Below, piece by piece: positions 30,771 to 40,201 of a stretch of 64,000 nt of DNA. The stretch is from assembly GCA_022600955.1 (NCBI GenBank), contig JAHZJK010000024.1:1-64000 (forward strand). Direction: 5' to 3'. Below the pieces are notes generated by a model. That model did not search any database and was not told the origin of the DNA. It worked only from the letters and a program-made list of their open reading frames with translations. Made by a program: the position numbers and the translations under genes. The first letter of the stretch is position 1. Every line of letters starts with the position of its first letter. Source of the stretch: Gammaproteobacteria bacterium (GTDB lineage: Bacteria; Pseudomonadota; Gammaproteobacteria; Steroidobacterales; Woeseiaceae).

Positions 30771-32609
30771 TTGCAACCGATCACTCCTGACGCCCACGGA
30801 CTAGCCGTTCTGGTTCTGACAGCCGTCGCGCTGTTCCTGTTTACGCGCGACAATATTCCGCTTGAGTCATCGTCACTCGCGATCCTTATTCTTCTCGTCG
30901 CCGGCTTCCAGCTGGTGCCCTACGAGAAAGCGGGCGAACTTGTGCTGCGCCCGACAGATTTCTTCCTGGGGTTTGGTAACGAGGCGCTCGTCGCGATCTG
31001 TGCGCTGATGATGGTCGGCAAAGCGCTGGAAACAACAGGCGCCTTGCAGCCGCTGGCGAATGTCGTCAGTCGCGCGTGGTCGAAGAACCCGGCACTCGCC
31101 CTTGTAACAACACTGGTCGCCGGAGCGATCCTGAGTGCGTTCATGAACAACACGCCGATCGTCGTGTTGCTGATGCCGATACTCGTCGGCGCGTCCTTGC
31201 GCGCCAAGTTTCCGGTCTCCGGTGTCATGCTGCCCATGGGACTTGCGACGATTGTCGGCGGCATGTCGACAACCATCGGAACATCGACCAACCTGCTGGT
31301 CGTTGGTATCTCACGCGATATGGGCATGCACGAGTTCAGCCTGTTTGAGTGGGTGCTGCCGGTCGCGATTGTTGGTGGTGTCGGTTTGCTGTTTCTGTGG
31401 TTGGTCGCGCCGTGGCTGCTACCTGACAGGACGCCGCCAATGGCGGACACAACGCCAAGGATCTTTACGGCACAGCTGCACGTGAAGGAGGATGGCTTCG
31501 CGGATGGCAAGACCCTCTCCGAGGTGCTCGCCAAAGCGGGCGGGAACCTGCGTATCGACAAGATCCAGCGCACCGAGTCCCTGTTTCTGGCCAAATTGCC
31601 GTCAGTTAAAATCCAGGCTGGAGACCGCCTCTTTATCAAGGACTCCCCGGAAAATCTCAAACACTATGAGAGCCTGCTGGGCGCAACGCTTTTCAATATT
31701 TCGGACAACGAACACCCAATTGATGAAGAGACGCCGCTGAAAGCGGAAGGCCAGCAACTCGCCGAGGTTGTCGTGACGCGTGGTTCGCCATTGCATTTAC
31801 GCAGCCTTGCCGCGGCCCGCTTCAGCAATAGCTACGGCTTGCTGCCGCTCGCGCTGCATCGGGCTCGGGCGCAGAGCTCCCAGGTCGCTGGAGATCTGAA
31901 CCTGATTCGCCTGCGTGCCGGTGATGTGTTGTTGGTGCAGGGTACGAGCGAAGCGATCGCCAACCTCAAGGACAGCGGTAGCATGCTGGTGCTTGATGGC
32001 ACGACAGACTTGCCACAAACGCATCACGCGAAACGCGCGCTGTTCATTATGGGTGGTGTTGTCCTCGCTGCCGCGCTTGGCATCATGCCGATTGCCGTCA
32101 GCGCACTGGTCGGGCTGGGACTGATGATCGCAACAGGCTGCCTCGGCTGGCGGGACGCGACGACGGCGTTGTCCATTCCCGTCATTATGATCATCGTTAC
32201 GTCGCTGGCGCTGGGCACAGCATTGTTAAAGACCGGTATGGCCGCTTATCTCGCGCTGACATTCGTCAACATGGCATCGGGATTGCCCCCGCCCATGATT
32301 CTGAGTGCATTCCTGCTGCTTATGACGATCATGACAAATGTGGTTTCCAACAATGCCGCCGCGGCGATTGGAACGCCGATCGCGATCAGTATTGCGCAGC
32401 AATTGGACGTTAGTGCAGAACCCTTCGTTCTGGCCGTGCTGTTTGGCGCCAATATGAGTTTTGCGACGCCCTACGGTTACCAGACGAATTTGCTGGTCAT
32501 GAGTGCCGGCGGCTACAAATTTGCAGACTTCCTGAGGGTGGGAATCCCGCTGACGCTGATCATGTGGCTCGGCTTTTCGCTTATATTGCCGGTTCTGTAT
32601 CAGCTGTAA
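30771..32609 (+). CDS. SLC13-family permease with RCK_C/TrkA-C-like central domains (TTG start)
   Basis: Two hydrophobic halves around soluble repeats (ESLFLAKLPSVKIQAGDRLFI; GDVLLVQGTSEAIANL). Confidence 0.87.
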   Translation: MQPITPDAHGLAVLVLTAVALFLFTRDNIPLESSSLAILILLVAGFQLVPYEKAGELVLRPTDFFLGFGNEALVAICALMMVGKALETTGALQPLANVVSRAWSKNPALALVTTLVAGAILSAFMNNTPIVVLLMPILVGASLRAKFPVSGVMLPMGLATIVGGMSTTIGTSTNLLVVGISRDMGMHEFSLFEWVLPVAIVGGVGLLFLWLVAPWLLPDRTPPMADTTPRIFTAQLHVKEDGFADGKTLSEVLAKAGGNLRIDKIQRTESLFLAKLPSVKIQAGDRLFIKDSPENLKHYESLLGATLFNISDNEHPIDEETPLKAEGQQLAEVVVTRGSPLHLRSLAAARFSNSYGLLPLALHRARAQSSQVAGDLNLIRLRAGDVLLVQGTSEAIANLKDSGSMLVLDGTTDLPQTHHAKRALFIMGGVVLAAALGIMPIAVSALVGLGLMIATGCLGWRDATTALSIPVIMIIVTSLALGTALLKTGMAAYLALTFVNMASGLPPPMILSAFLLLMTIMTNVVSNNAAAAIGTPIAISIAQQLDVSAEPFVLAVLFGANMSFATPYGYQTNLLVMSAGGYKFADFLRVGIPLTLIMWLGFSLILPVLYQL

Positions 32610-32621
32610 CTGAAACGCGGC

Positions 32622-32649
32622 TTGACGGGGGGTGGCGGCATGGTAATAC
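32622..32649 (+). promoter_or_regulatory. Candidate trp promoter (TTGACG, 16 bp, TGg-TAATAC extended -10)
   Basis: TTGACG at 32622-32627, TAATAC at 32644-32649 preceded by TGG. Confidence 0.6.
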
Positions 32650-32657
32650 TCAGCCGC

Positions 32658-32714
32658 ATGAATGCTTCACTCATCAACAACTGGTGGTGGCAGTCCACAG
32701 GGGCTGCTCGCTGA
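32658..32714 (+). CDS. trpL: trp operon leader peptide, MNASLINNWWWQSTGAAR (not in the ORF track)
   Basis: 18-codon ORF with three consecutive Trp codons directly ahead of an attenuator and trpE. Confidence 0.9.
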   Translation: MNASLINNWWWQSTGAAR

Positions 32715-32742
32715 CTATTAGCTGAGCGAATACATATTCAAA

Positions 32743-32776
32743 GCCCATCTCTGACAAAACAGGGATGGGCTTTTTT
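32743..32776 (+). terminator. trp attenuator terminator
   Basis: GCCCATCTCTG-ACAAAA-CAGGGATGGGC (11-bp stem, one G-U) followed by TTTTTT, 18 nt before trpE. Confidence 0.9.
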
Positions 32777-32793
32777 CGTTTTAGGAATGACTT

Positions 32794-34176
32794 ATGCAGG
32801 CACCATTCGACATTGCCGCGGATCTGGACACACCGGTCTCCGCGTACCTCAAGCTGGATTCGCTGCGCCCCCGGTTTTTGCTCGAGAGCGTCGAGGGTGG
32901 AGAGCGTCTCGCGCGCTATTCGTTCCTAGGCTTTGGCGATGCTGTCGAGGTGCGCATGGATAGCGACGCTTTGACCATTAATGGTCAGCGGGAGTCGCGG
33001 CCGAAAAACCAGCAGCAGTACCTGGACGCGCTGCGACGTGCTATCGAGCTGGCACCACGGCCGCAACCCGACGACGGCCTGCCGTTTTCGGGTGGCCTGG
33101 TGGGCGTCTCGGGCTATGACGTCGTGCGCCTGTTCGAACGCCTCCCGGAAGACACTCAGAAACAGACCGGCGTTCCCGATGCCGCGTTTGTTGCACCCGT
33201 CTCACTGCTGGTATTCGATCACCTGACGCGGCGCGTCGCACTGTTACACGACGGTCCTGAAGCTGAGCGCCAGGTTTTGAGGGATGAAGTGATCAAGCTG
33301 TTGCACGGGGCGATCCCGGCGCGGCCCGAGCAGGTTTCCATTTCGCCCGCCGAGGCGAGCCTGACGGAACAGGAATTTTCGGAGCGGGTCGAGGCGTGCA
33401 AGGACTACATCGCATCGGGCGACATCTATCAAATTGTTCTGTCTGTATTGTTTCGCGGAAAGACCGACGTGGCTCCATTCGAGGTCTACCGTGCACTGCG
33501 CTTGTTGAACCCGTCCCCGTACATGTTCTTCTTCGATTTTGACGATCTGCAGGTGGTCGGCTCTTCGCCGGAGGCGCTCGTCAAACTAAACGGCGCGACG
33601 GCATCGTTGCGGCCGATCGCAGGCACGCTGCCCAGAGGTGCGGACGAAGCCGGTGACGTTGCCAACGAAGCAGCGCTGCTGGCGGACCCTAAAGAAGCGG
33701 CCGAGCATGTGATGCTGGTCGACCTTGCTCGCAATGATCTTGGACGTGTGGCCAGTGCGGGCAGCGTATTTGTCGATCCGTATCGGGCGATTGAGCGCTA
33801 CAGTCATGTGATGCACATTGTGAGTGGCGTGCAAGGTGAGCTGCACGCCAGCTTCGATCAATTCGATCTGTTCGCCGCGAGTTTTCCGGCAGGCACACTG
33901 GTCGGTGCGCCGAAGGTGCGCGCCATGCAGATCATCGAGGAGATGGAGCAGGTTGGGCGCGGTCTGTATGCCGGGACAGCCGGTTACTTTGGGCTTAGTG
34001 GAGACATGGACCAGGCCATTACGATTCGAACGCTGGTGTTCTCCGGTGATGAGTACAGTTTTCAGGCGGGTGCAGGTATCGTTGCCGACTCTGTTCCGGC
34101 CAGGGAGTACCAGGAAGTGCTGGCAAAAAGTGCCATCTTGCGACGTGCGCTCGAAATTGCTGAGGAGGGTTTGTAA
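32794..34176 (+). CDS. trpE: Anthranilate synthase component I
   Basis: LRPRFLLESVEGGERLARYSFLG (feedback LLES motif), IAGTLPRGAD, GAGIVADSVP. Confidence 0.96.
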   Translation: MQAPFDIAADLDTPVSAYLKLDSLRPRFLLESVEGGERLARYSFLGFGDAVEVRMDSDALTINGQRESRPKNQQQYLDALRRAIELAPRPQPDDGLPFSGGLVGVSGYDVVRLFERLPEDTQKQTGVPDAAFVAPVSLLVFDHLTRRVALLHDGPEAERQVLRDEVIKLLHGAIPARPEQVSISPAEASLTEQEFSERVEACKDYIASGDIYQIVLSVLFRGKTDVAPFEVYRALRLLNPSPYMFFFDFDDLQVVGSSPEALVKLNGATASLRPIAGTLPRGADEAGDVANEAALLADPKEAAEHVMLVDLARNDLGRVASAGSVFVDPYRAIERYSHVMHIVSGVQGELHASFDQFDLFAASFPAGTLVGAPKVRAMQIIEEMEQVGRGLYAGTAGYFGLSGDMDQAITIRTLVFSGDEYSFQAGAGIVADSVPAREYQEVLAKSAILRRALEIAEEGL

Positions 34177-34778
34177 TGCCAGCGTCAACTGACTTCGCAC
34201 ATGTTCGCATGCTGTTGATTGATAACTACGACTCATTCACCTACAACCTTGTGCAGGCGTTTGCGGCGAATGGTGCGAACGTGATGGTCTACCGCAATGA
34301 CGTGATTACGGTGCAAGAAGGCGTCGCGCTGGAACCGACACATCTTGTGATCTCACCCGGACCGGGACGACCGGAAGGCGCCGGCATTTCGCTGGACATG
34401 ATCGCTGCGTTTGCCGGCAAGCTTCCGATACTTGGCGTCTGTCTCGGGCACCAGAGTATTGTGCAACAACTCGGTGGCAAAATCGTTCGGGCAGAACGAC
34501 TGATGCATGGCAAGACATCGCACATCAAGCACGATGGCAAGACTATCTTCGACGGTATTTCACAACCGTTCGAGGTGGGCCGGTACCACTCGCTCTGCGC
34601 AGAGCAGGAGACTCTGCCTGATGCACTGGAGGTCACCGCTGAGACTGACCGCGGCGAGATTATGGGCGTACGTCACAGAACGCTGCAGATTGAAGGTGTG
34701 CAGTTTCACCCGGAGAGCGTCCTGACACCCGAGGGCGAAACCCTGATGAACAACTTCATGCGCATGGGGACATCATGA
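34176..34778 (+). CDS. trpG: Anthranilate synthase component II (glutamine amidotransferase)
   Basis: MLLIDNYDSFTYNL, GVCLGHQS, VQFHPESV; a Met at 34209 is a possible alternative start. Confidence 0.96.
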   Translation: MPASTDFAHVRMLLIDNYDSFTYNLVQAFAANGANVMVYRNDVITVQEGVALEPTHLVISPGPGRPEGAGISLDMIAAFAGKLPILGVCLGHQSIVQQLGGKIVRAERLMHGKTSHIKHDGKTIFDGISQPFEVGRYHSLCAEQETLPDALEVTAETDRGEIMGVRHRTLQIEGVQFHPESVLTPEGETLMNNFMRMGTS

Positions 34779-35800
34779 GCAAGCAGTACAGCCAGCAGCT
34801 GGACAAGCTGCTCAATGGCGAGTCACTCGAAGAGCAACAGGCCTACGAGCTCATGCACGCCCTCGCGGAGGGAGAGTTGCCGGGGGCATTGGCAGGCGCG
34901 CTGCTTGCAGGACTTCGTGCGAAAGGTGAAACGGCGGATGAGATACGCGGCTTCGCCACGGCGATGCGAGAGCTCGCTGTGCGTCCGGGTATTCCTGCGG
35001 GCGCACCGACGGTCGATACCGTAGGCACAGGCGGCGATGGTTCGGGCAGTCTGAACATTTCCACGGGGACGGGATTGCTGGCAGCGGCCTGCGGCTCGCG
35101 CGTTGTCAAACACGGCAATCGATCCGTATCGAGTCGTTCCGGCAGCGCCGACATGCTCGAGTGCCTGGGCATGCCGTTACCGCTGCACGAAGACCGGGCG
35201 ATCGATTGCCTGCAGGCAACCGGGTTTACGTTTCTGTTCGCGCCGGCATACCATCCGGCGATGAAAGCCGTCATGCCAATTCGTGGTGCGCTTTCGGTGC
35301 GTACCGTGTTCAACGTGCTGGGGCCGCTGACCAATCCAGCCGCACCGCCGTTTCAGTTAATCGGGGCGTACAGCAAGGATGCGGCAAAACTCATGGCCGA
35401 TGCGCTTGCGGGCATGCCGCTGGAAAGGGCCTTCGTTGTGCACGGTGAGCCAGGCTGGGACGAGGCGACGCCGGCGGGCGACTTTTATCTGTTCGACGTT
35501 ACACCCGGCAACGTGACCGAGACGCTGCGCTCGCCGGAAGATTACGGTCTGCAGCGATGCGCACCCAAAGATCTTGAAGGTGGCGATGCGGACCACAATG
35601 CGCAGGAGCTGACTCGCGTGTTCACGGGTGAGGACAAAGGCGCACATCGCGATGCATTGCTGATGGGCACGTCGCTGGTGCTTGAAGTACAGGGCGTGGC
35701 GAAGAGTGCAAAAGAAGGCGTCGAACAGGCGGCAGCCGCGATTGATGACGGACGCGCCGCAGCATTCCTGGCCGCAATGCGGGCGCACTTCGAAGACTGA
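34775..35800 (+). CDS. trpD: Anthranilate phosphoribosyltransferase
   Basis: DTVGTGGDGSGSLNIST, KHGNRSVSSRSGSAD. Confidence 0.96.
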   Translation: MSKQYSQQLDKLLNGESLEEQQAYELMHALAEGELPGALAGALLAGLRAKGETADEIRGFATAMRELAVRPGIPAGAPTVDTVGTGGDGSGSLNISTGTGLLAAACGSRVVKHGNRSVSSRSGSADMLECLGMPLPLHEDRAIDCLQATGFTFLFAPAYHPAMKAVMPIRGALSVRTVFNVLGPLTNPAAPPFQLIGAYSKDAAKLMADALAGMPLERAFVVHGEPGWDEATPAGDFYLFDVTPGNVTETLRSPEDYGLQRCAPKDLEGGDADHNAQELTRVFTGEDKGAHRDALLMGTSLVLEVQGVAKSAKEGVEQAAAAIDDGRAAAFLAAMRAHFED

Positions 35801-36594
35801 TGAGCGATTTCCTGCAAACGATGGCAACGAGCAGTGCAGCGCGAGCGGCAGCTGCGGGTTCGTTCAGCGCGAGCGACTTTGACAAGCCGGTCGTGCCGCT
35901 ATCGCTGGGAAGCTTTGATGTCATCGCCGAGATCAAAGACCGTTCGCCTGCAGTAGGTGAGCTCAGCGTCGCAGGTGACGACCGCGCCAGCCGTGCGGCG
36001 AAGTACGCAGCTGGCGGGGCGGCGGCGGTCTCGGTCCTGACCGAGCCCAGTCGTTTCGACGGAAGCTTGCAACACCTCGCCGACGTTGCCGCGGCCGTTC
36101 CTGACACACCGGTCATGCGCAAGGACTTTCTCGTTGAGCCTGTGCAGATACTCGAAGCCCGCAAGGCAGGCGCCAGCGGCGTACTGCTGATTGCGGCCAT
36201 GCTGTCAGACGACAAATTGCGAACGATGCTGGATTGCGCCTGGGAGTACGGTCTGTTCGTGCTGCTGGAGTCTTTCGACGAAGACGACCTGCGTCGCTCG
36301 TCAGCACTGCTCGACGAGAGCGTTGATGCAGACCGCGCGGAGCAGGGACAGTTACTGTTTGGCGTCAACACACGCAACCTGCGCACGCTCGAGGTCGACT
36401 CGGACCGATTGCGGAATCTGGCAGCACGACTTCCTCGAGGCCGCTGTGTCGCCGAAAGCGGCTTGCTCGTTCCTGCCGACGCGGAACGCGTTGCCGGCTG
36501 GGGCTACACGATGGCACTTGTGGGTACAGCGTTGATGCGCAGCGAAGACCCGGAGTCTCTCGTTGCTGCGATGCGCAAGGCGGGGTCGCGGTGA
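35800..36594 (+). CDS. trpC: Indole-3-glycerol phosphate synthase
   Basis: VIAEIKDRSPAVGEL, VMRKDFLVEPVQI, GVNTRNLRTLEVD. Confidence 0.96.
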   Translation: MSDFLQTMATSSAARAAAAGSFSASDFDKPVVPLSLGSFDVIAEIKDRSPAVGELSVAGDDRASRAAKYAAGGAAAVSVLTEPSRFDGSLQHLADVAAAVPDTPVMRKDFLVEPVQILEARKAGASGVLLIAAMLSDDKLRTMLDCAWEYGLFVLLESFDEDDLRRSSALLDESVDADRAEQGQLLFGVNTRNLRTLEVDSDRLRNLAARLPRGRCVAESGLLVPADAERVAGWGYTMALVGTALMRSEDPESLVAAMRKAGSR

Positions 36595-37184
36595 GCATGT
36601 TCGTGAAAATCTGTGGGCTGCGAGAGCAGCAGCACGTTGATGCCGCGCTGGATGCGGGCGCCGACGCACTGGGCTTTGTGTTCGCCAGATCGCCGCGTGA
36701 GGTGACGCCGGCGCACGCCGCCGAAGTAAGCGCCCATGTGGATGCCGGCGTCTTGAGAGTGGCTGTCATGCTGCATCCGAGCAACGATGAGTGGCAGGCG
36801 GTATTGAACGGCTTCGCGCCGGACGTCCTGCAGACCGATGCAGGGGATTTCGCGAGTCTCGACGTGCCGAATTCAGTCGCTCGCTGGCCGGTCTACCGCG
36901 AAGGTGGCCTGGCGCCAGACTACAGCGGCGCGTTTCTTTACGAAGGTGCGCGCAGCGGTCACGGTGAAACAGTGGATTGGTCACGCGCTGCTGCACATGC
37001 GGCCGGCGGACGCATGTTACTCGCCGGTGGCCTGACGAGCGGGAACGTTGCTGAGGCAATCGCAACGGTTCGACCGTGGGGCGTTGATGTGTCGAGTGCG
37101 GTCGAGTCCGCGCCCGGGGTAAAGGATTCAGCAATGATCGTGGAATTTATCAATGCGGCGAAAGCTGCGGGGAAGCAACTATGA
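36591..37184 (+). CDS. trpF: Phosphoribosylanthranilate isomerase
   Basis: VKICGLREQQHVDAALDAGADALGFVF; LAGGLTSGNVAEAI. Confidence 0.95.
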   Translation: MSMFVKICGLREQQHVDAALDAGADALGFVFARSPREVTPAHAAEVSAHVDAGVLRVAVMLHPSNDEWQAVLNGFAPDVLQTDAGDFASLDVPNSVARWPVYREGGLAPDYSGAFLYEGARSGHGETVDWSRAAAHAAGGRMLLAGGLTSGNVAEAIATVRPWGVDVSSAVESAPGVKDSAMIVEFINAAKAAGKQL

Positions 37185-38422
37185 GCACATTGTTTGCGGC
37201 GGACGAAGCGAAAGCGCTGCTCGACGCCGCTATCAGGGGTGAAATGCCCGATGACCGCGGCCGCTTCGGCCCGTTTGGCGGTCGATACGTACCCGAAACC
37301 CTGGTACCGGCATTCGAACGCCTCGAACAGGGCATGAAAGAGCATCTGCACGAGCCGGGGTTTCAGCAGGAGTTTCAAAGAGAGCTGCGCGAATGGGTGG
37401 GCCGGCCCACGGCATTGTCCTTTGCACCGCAGTTAAGCAAGCACTGGGGCGCCGAAGTCTGGATCAAGCGTGAGGATCTCGCTCACACAGGTGCGCACAA
37501 AATCAACAATGCGATCGGCCAGGCGTTGCTTGCCAAGCGGCTCGGGGCAAAACGCGTGATTGCAGAGACAGGTGCGGGGCAACACGGCGTTGCCTCTGCG
37601 GCGGCGTGCGCGCGGGTTGGTCTGTCCTGCAGTGTTTACATGGGCGCAGTCGACATGCAGCGGCAAGCACCCAATGTGGATCGAATTCGGCGCCTGGGCG
37701 CCGAGGTTGTTGCGGTTGAGTCAGGCGACAAGACGCTGCGGGCGGCCATCGACGAAGCGCTGCGTGCATGGGTAACGGATCCCGAAGGCATCTACTACCT
37801 GCTTGGGTCGGCTGTGGGCGCGCACCCCTATCCGTATCTTGTCCGCGAGCTGCAATCTGTCATTGGCGTGGAAGCGCGGCAACAGATGATCGACCAGGCG
37901 GGTGGATTACCGGATGCAGCTTTTGCCTGCGTCGGCGGAGGCTCGAATGCGATCGGTCTGTTTTACCCGCTGCTCGGCGACGACATCGAACTGATCGGCG
38001 TTGAAGCGGGCGGCATAGGCAGCGGGCTGGGCGAAAACGCGGCAACGCTGGCGACGGGAACGCCCGGTGTGTTGCAGGGGTCTTACACGATCATCCTGCA
38101 GGACGACGACGGCCAGGTGCAGGAGACCCAGTCTATCTCGGCAGGGCTGGATTATTCCGGCGTGGGACCGGAGCATGCCTTGTTGCAGGCGACCGGTCGC
38201 GTTAAGTACATTTCTGCGAAAGACGACGAAGCGCTGGAGGCGCTTGAAGAGCTGTGCGCCGCCGAAGGTATCCTGACAGCACTCGAAACGTCGCACGCGT
38301 TTGCTGCAGCAAGTGATTACGCCAGGCGGAACCCGGGTAGCCGGATTCTGGTCGGCAACTCGGGTCGCGGGGACAAAGACATGCCGACCCTGACCCAGTA
38401 TCCGGCGAGGGTTCGAACATGA
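37181..38422 (+). CDS. trpB: Tryptophan synthase beta chain
   Basis: FGPFGGRYVPETL, KREDLAHTGAHKINNA, GGGSNAIG. Confidence 0.97.
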   Translation: MSTLFAADEAKALLDAAIRGEMPDDRGRFGPFGGRYVPETLVPAFERLEQGMKEHLHEPGFQQEFQRELREWVGRPTALSFAPQLSKHWGAEVWIKREDLAHTGAHKINNAIGQALLAKRLGAKRVIAETGAGQHGVASAAACARVGLSCSVYMGAVDMQRQAPNVDRIRRLGAEVVAVESGDKTLRAAIDEALRAWVTDPEGIYYLLGSAVGAHPYPYLVRELQSVIGVEARQQMIDQAGGLPDAAFACVGGGSNAIGLFYPLLGDDIELIGVEAGGIGSGLGENAATLATGTPGVLQGSYTIILQDDDGQVQETQSISAGLDYSGVGPEHALLQATGRVKYISAKDDEALEALEELCAAEGILTALETSHAFAAASDYARRNPGSRILVGNSGRGDKDMPTLTQYPARVRT

Positions 38423-39222
38423 TGGCACATCAAAAGCTGAGCGCTGCGATCACCGCGGCCAATGACGCCGGTCGCCCGGCACTGATTCCGTTTATTACGG
38501 CGGGTTACCCGGATCCCGCAGACTTCATCGAGACGCTCAAGGCCATTGCCGCTGTCGGCGATGCTGTTGAGCTCGGTATTCCATTCTCGGATCCGATGGC
38601 AGACGGCATGACGATTCAGCGTTCGAGTTTCGAAGCGCTCAAGAATGGCGTCAGCCTGAAATGGATATTCGAGCAACTCGATTCCGCACAGGGTGAGATC
38701 GGGGCACCACTCGTGATGATGTCCTACCTGAACCCGTTGCTCGCCTTCGGATACGACGAATTGGCCGAGCGTTCTCTGGCCGCAGGCGTTTGCGGCTTCA
38801 TCGTGCCCGATCTTCCATTTGAGGAAAGCGCGGAGATTCGTGCGGCACTGGAAGCAAAGGGGCTGGGACTGATCCAGCTCGTGACGCCGGCGACGCCAAC
38901 TGATCGGCTGAAAATCTTGTGCGATGCTTCGAGGGGCTTCGTCTATGCGGTAACGATTACCGGTATCACGGGCGGAGACACGGGATTGCCAGCAGACCTG
39001 ACCGACTATCTTGGCCAGGTCGCTGAAATCTCTGCGCTGCCCGTGTGTGCGGGATTTGGCATACGCAGCGCGGCTGATGTTGCTTCCGTTGGGCAGCATG
39101 CTGCGGGTGCAATAGTGGGTTCGGCACTGGTAGAAGTGCTCGAAAAAGGCGATGATCCAAAGTCATACTTGCAGTCACTTTTGGGGACTCGGGATGACAG
39201 ACAGTCAGGCGGCGCCGGCTAA
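38419..39222 (+). CDS. trpA: Tryptophan synthase alpha chain
   Basis: LIPFITAGYPDP, ELGIPFSDPMADG, GFGIRSAADV. Confidence 0.97.
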   Translation: MMAHQKLSAAITAANDAGRPALIPFITAGYPDPADFIETLKAIAAVGDAVELGIPFSDPMADGMTIQRSSFEALKNGVSLKWIFEQLDSAQGEIGAPLVMMSYLNPLLAFGYDELAERSLAAGVCGFIVPDLPFEESAEIRAALEAKGLGLIQLVTPATPTDRLKILCDASRGFVYAVTITGITGGDTGLPADLTDYLGQVAEISALPVCAGFGIRSAADVASVGQHAAGAIVGSALVEVLEKGDDPKSYLQSLLGTRDDRQSGGAG

Positions 39223-40201
39223 TCTCGCCGAGGTCAACGAACTTCGCCATGCAGGTGAGATAACGGCGTCCCAATACCTGGGCGCGGTACGGCAATGTCG
39301 CGATAGCGACTACTGGCATCGCTGGGCCATGCGTGCTCTTCTCGTACTCGGTGCGGTTCATCTTCTCGCCGGCGTTATCTTTTTCTTTGCTTATAACTGG
39401 GACGAGCTTTCGTCTTTCAGTAAGTTCGGCCTGCTGCAGTCAGGCCTTGTTCTGTCTTTCGTGGCCGCAATTGTGCTGCGACTCGAAACTGTCTCGGGAC
39501 AGGGCATGCTAATAGCGTCGTCCGTTTTCACAGGCGTGTTGCTGGCTGTAATCGGGCAGGTCTATCAAACGGGCGCAGACGCCTGGGAGTTATTCGCGGC
39601 ATGGACAGTGCTGACCCTGCCCTGGGCGCTGGTCTCAAAAAGCAGCGCGCACTGGATGTTCTGGATCGTGATCTGTCTGACCGCTGTGAGTCTTTACGGC
39701 GCGCAGGTCATGGTTGCACTCGGTCACCTGGAACCCACGGAACTCGCGATCGTGACAGGCGTATTGCCGATTGTTTTCCTCGCGTGCCGCGAAGCCGCTT
39801 TGCGGTTGGGTGCCGAGTGGCTTGACGACGGCTGGTTCCGACGGGGTCTGGTCGTGTTTGCGATGGGTTCGCTGTTCTTTCCCGCCATCGCCTTCGTCTT
39901 TAGTAACGACTCGGACTTGCCGGGCTTTGTCGTGTTCCTGCTTGTGACCGCGGCGCTTGCCTATACCTACATGCAGGTGCTGCCGGACTTTTCGATTCTC
40001 GCGATTATCACGGCGTTCGTTACGGTGCTTGGTATGGCGATAGGTGGTCGCCTGATACACGAAACGATATCGTTCGATGGCTCGGGCCAACTGGTTGTTG
40101 GGCTTTTCCTGCTCGGTGGCTGGTGCGCCGCAATGACGACAGGGGCGGTTCGTTTTCTCAGGTACCTGCATAAAGAAGTGTCGCCGGAGGTGCAGCAATG
40201 A
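39194..40201 (+). CDS. DUF2157-like integral membrane protein
   Basis: Multi-TM; start MTDSQAAPANLAEVNELRHAGEIT at 39194 (overlaps trpA by 29 nt); partners DUF4401/GDYXXLXY downstream. Confidence 0.75.
   Translation: MTDSQAAPANLAEVNELRHAGEITASQYLGAVRQCRDSDYWHRWAMRALLVLGAVHLLAGVIFFFAYNWDELSSFSKFGLLQSGLVLSFVAAIVLRLETVSGQGMLIASSVFTGVLLAVIGQVYQTGADAWELFAAWTVLTLPWALVSKSSAHWMFWIVICLTAVSLYGAQVMVALGHLEPTELAIVTGVLPIVFLACREAALRLGAEWLDDGWFRRGLVVFAMGSLFFPAIAFVFSNDSDLPGFVVFLLVTAALAYTYMQVLPDFSILAIITAFVTVLGMAIGGRLIHETISFDGSGQLVVGLFLLGGWCAAMTTGAVRFLRYLHKEVSPEVQQ

Noticed and set aside
32640-32714. Longer trpL version MVILSRMNASL... from ATG 32640
   Set aside because: In frame, but its start overlaps the proposed -10 region, so it would not be transcribed from that promoter; retained only as a test in the leaderless finding
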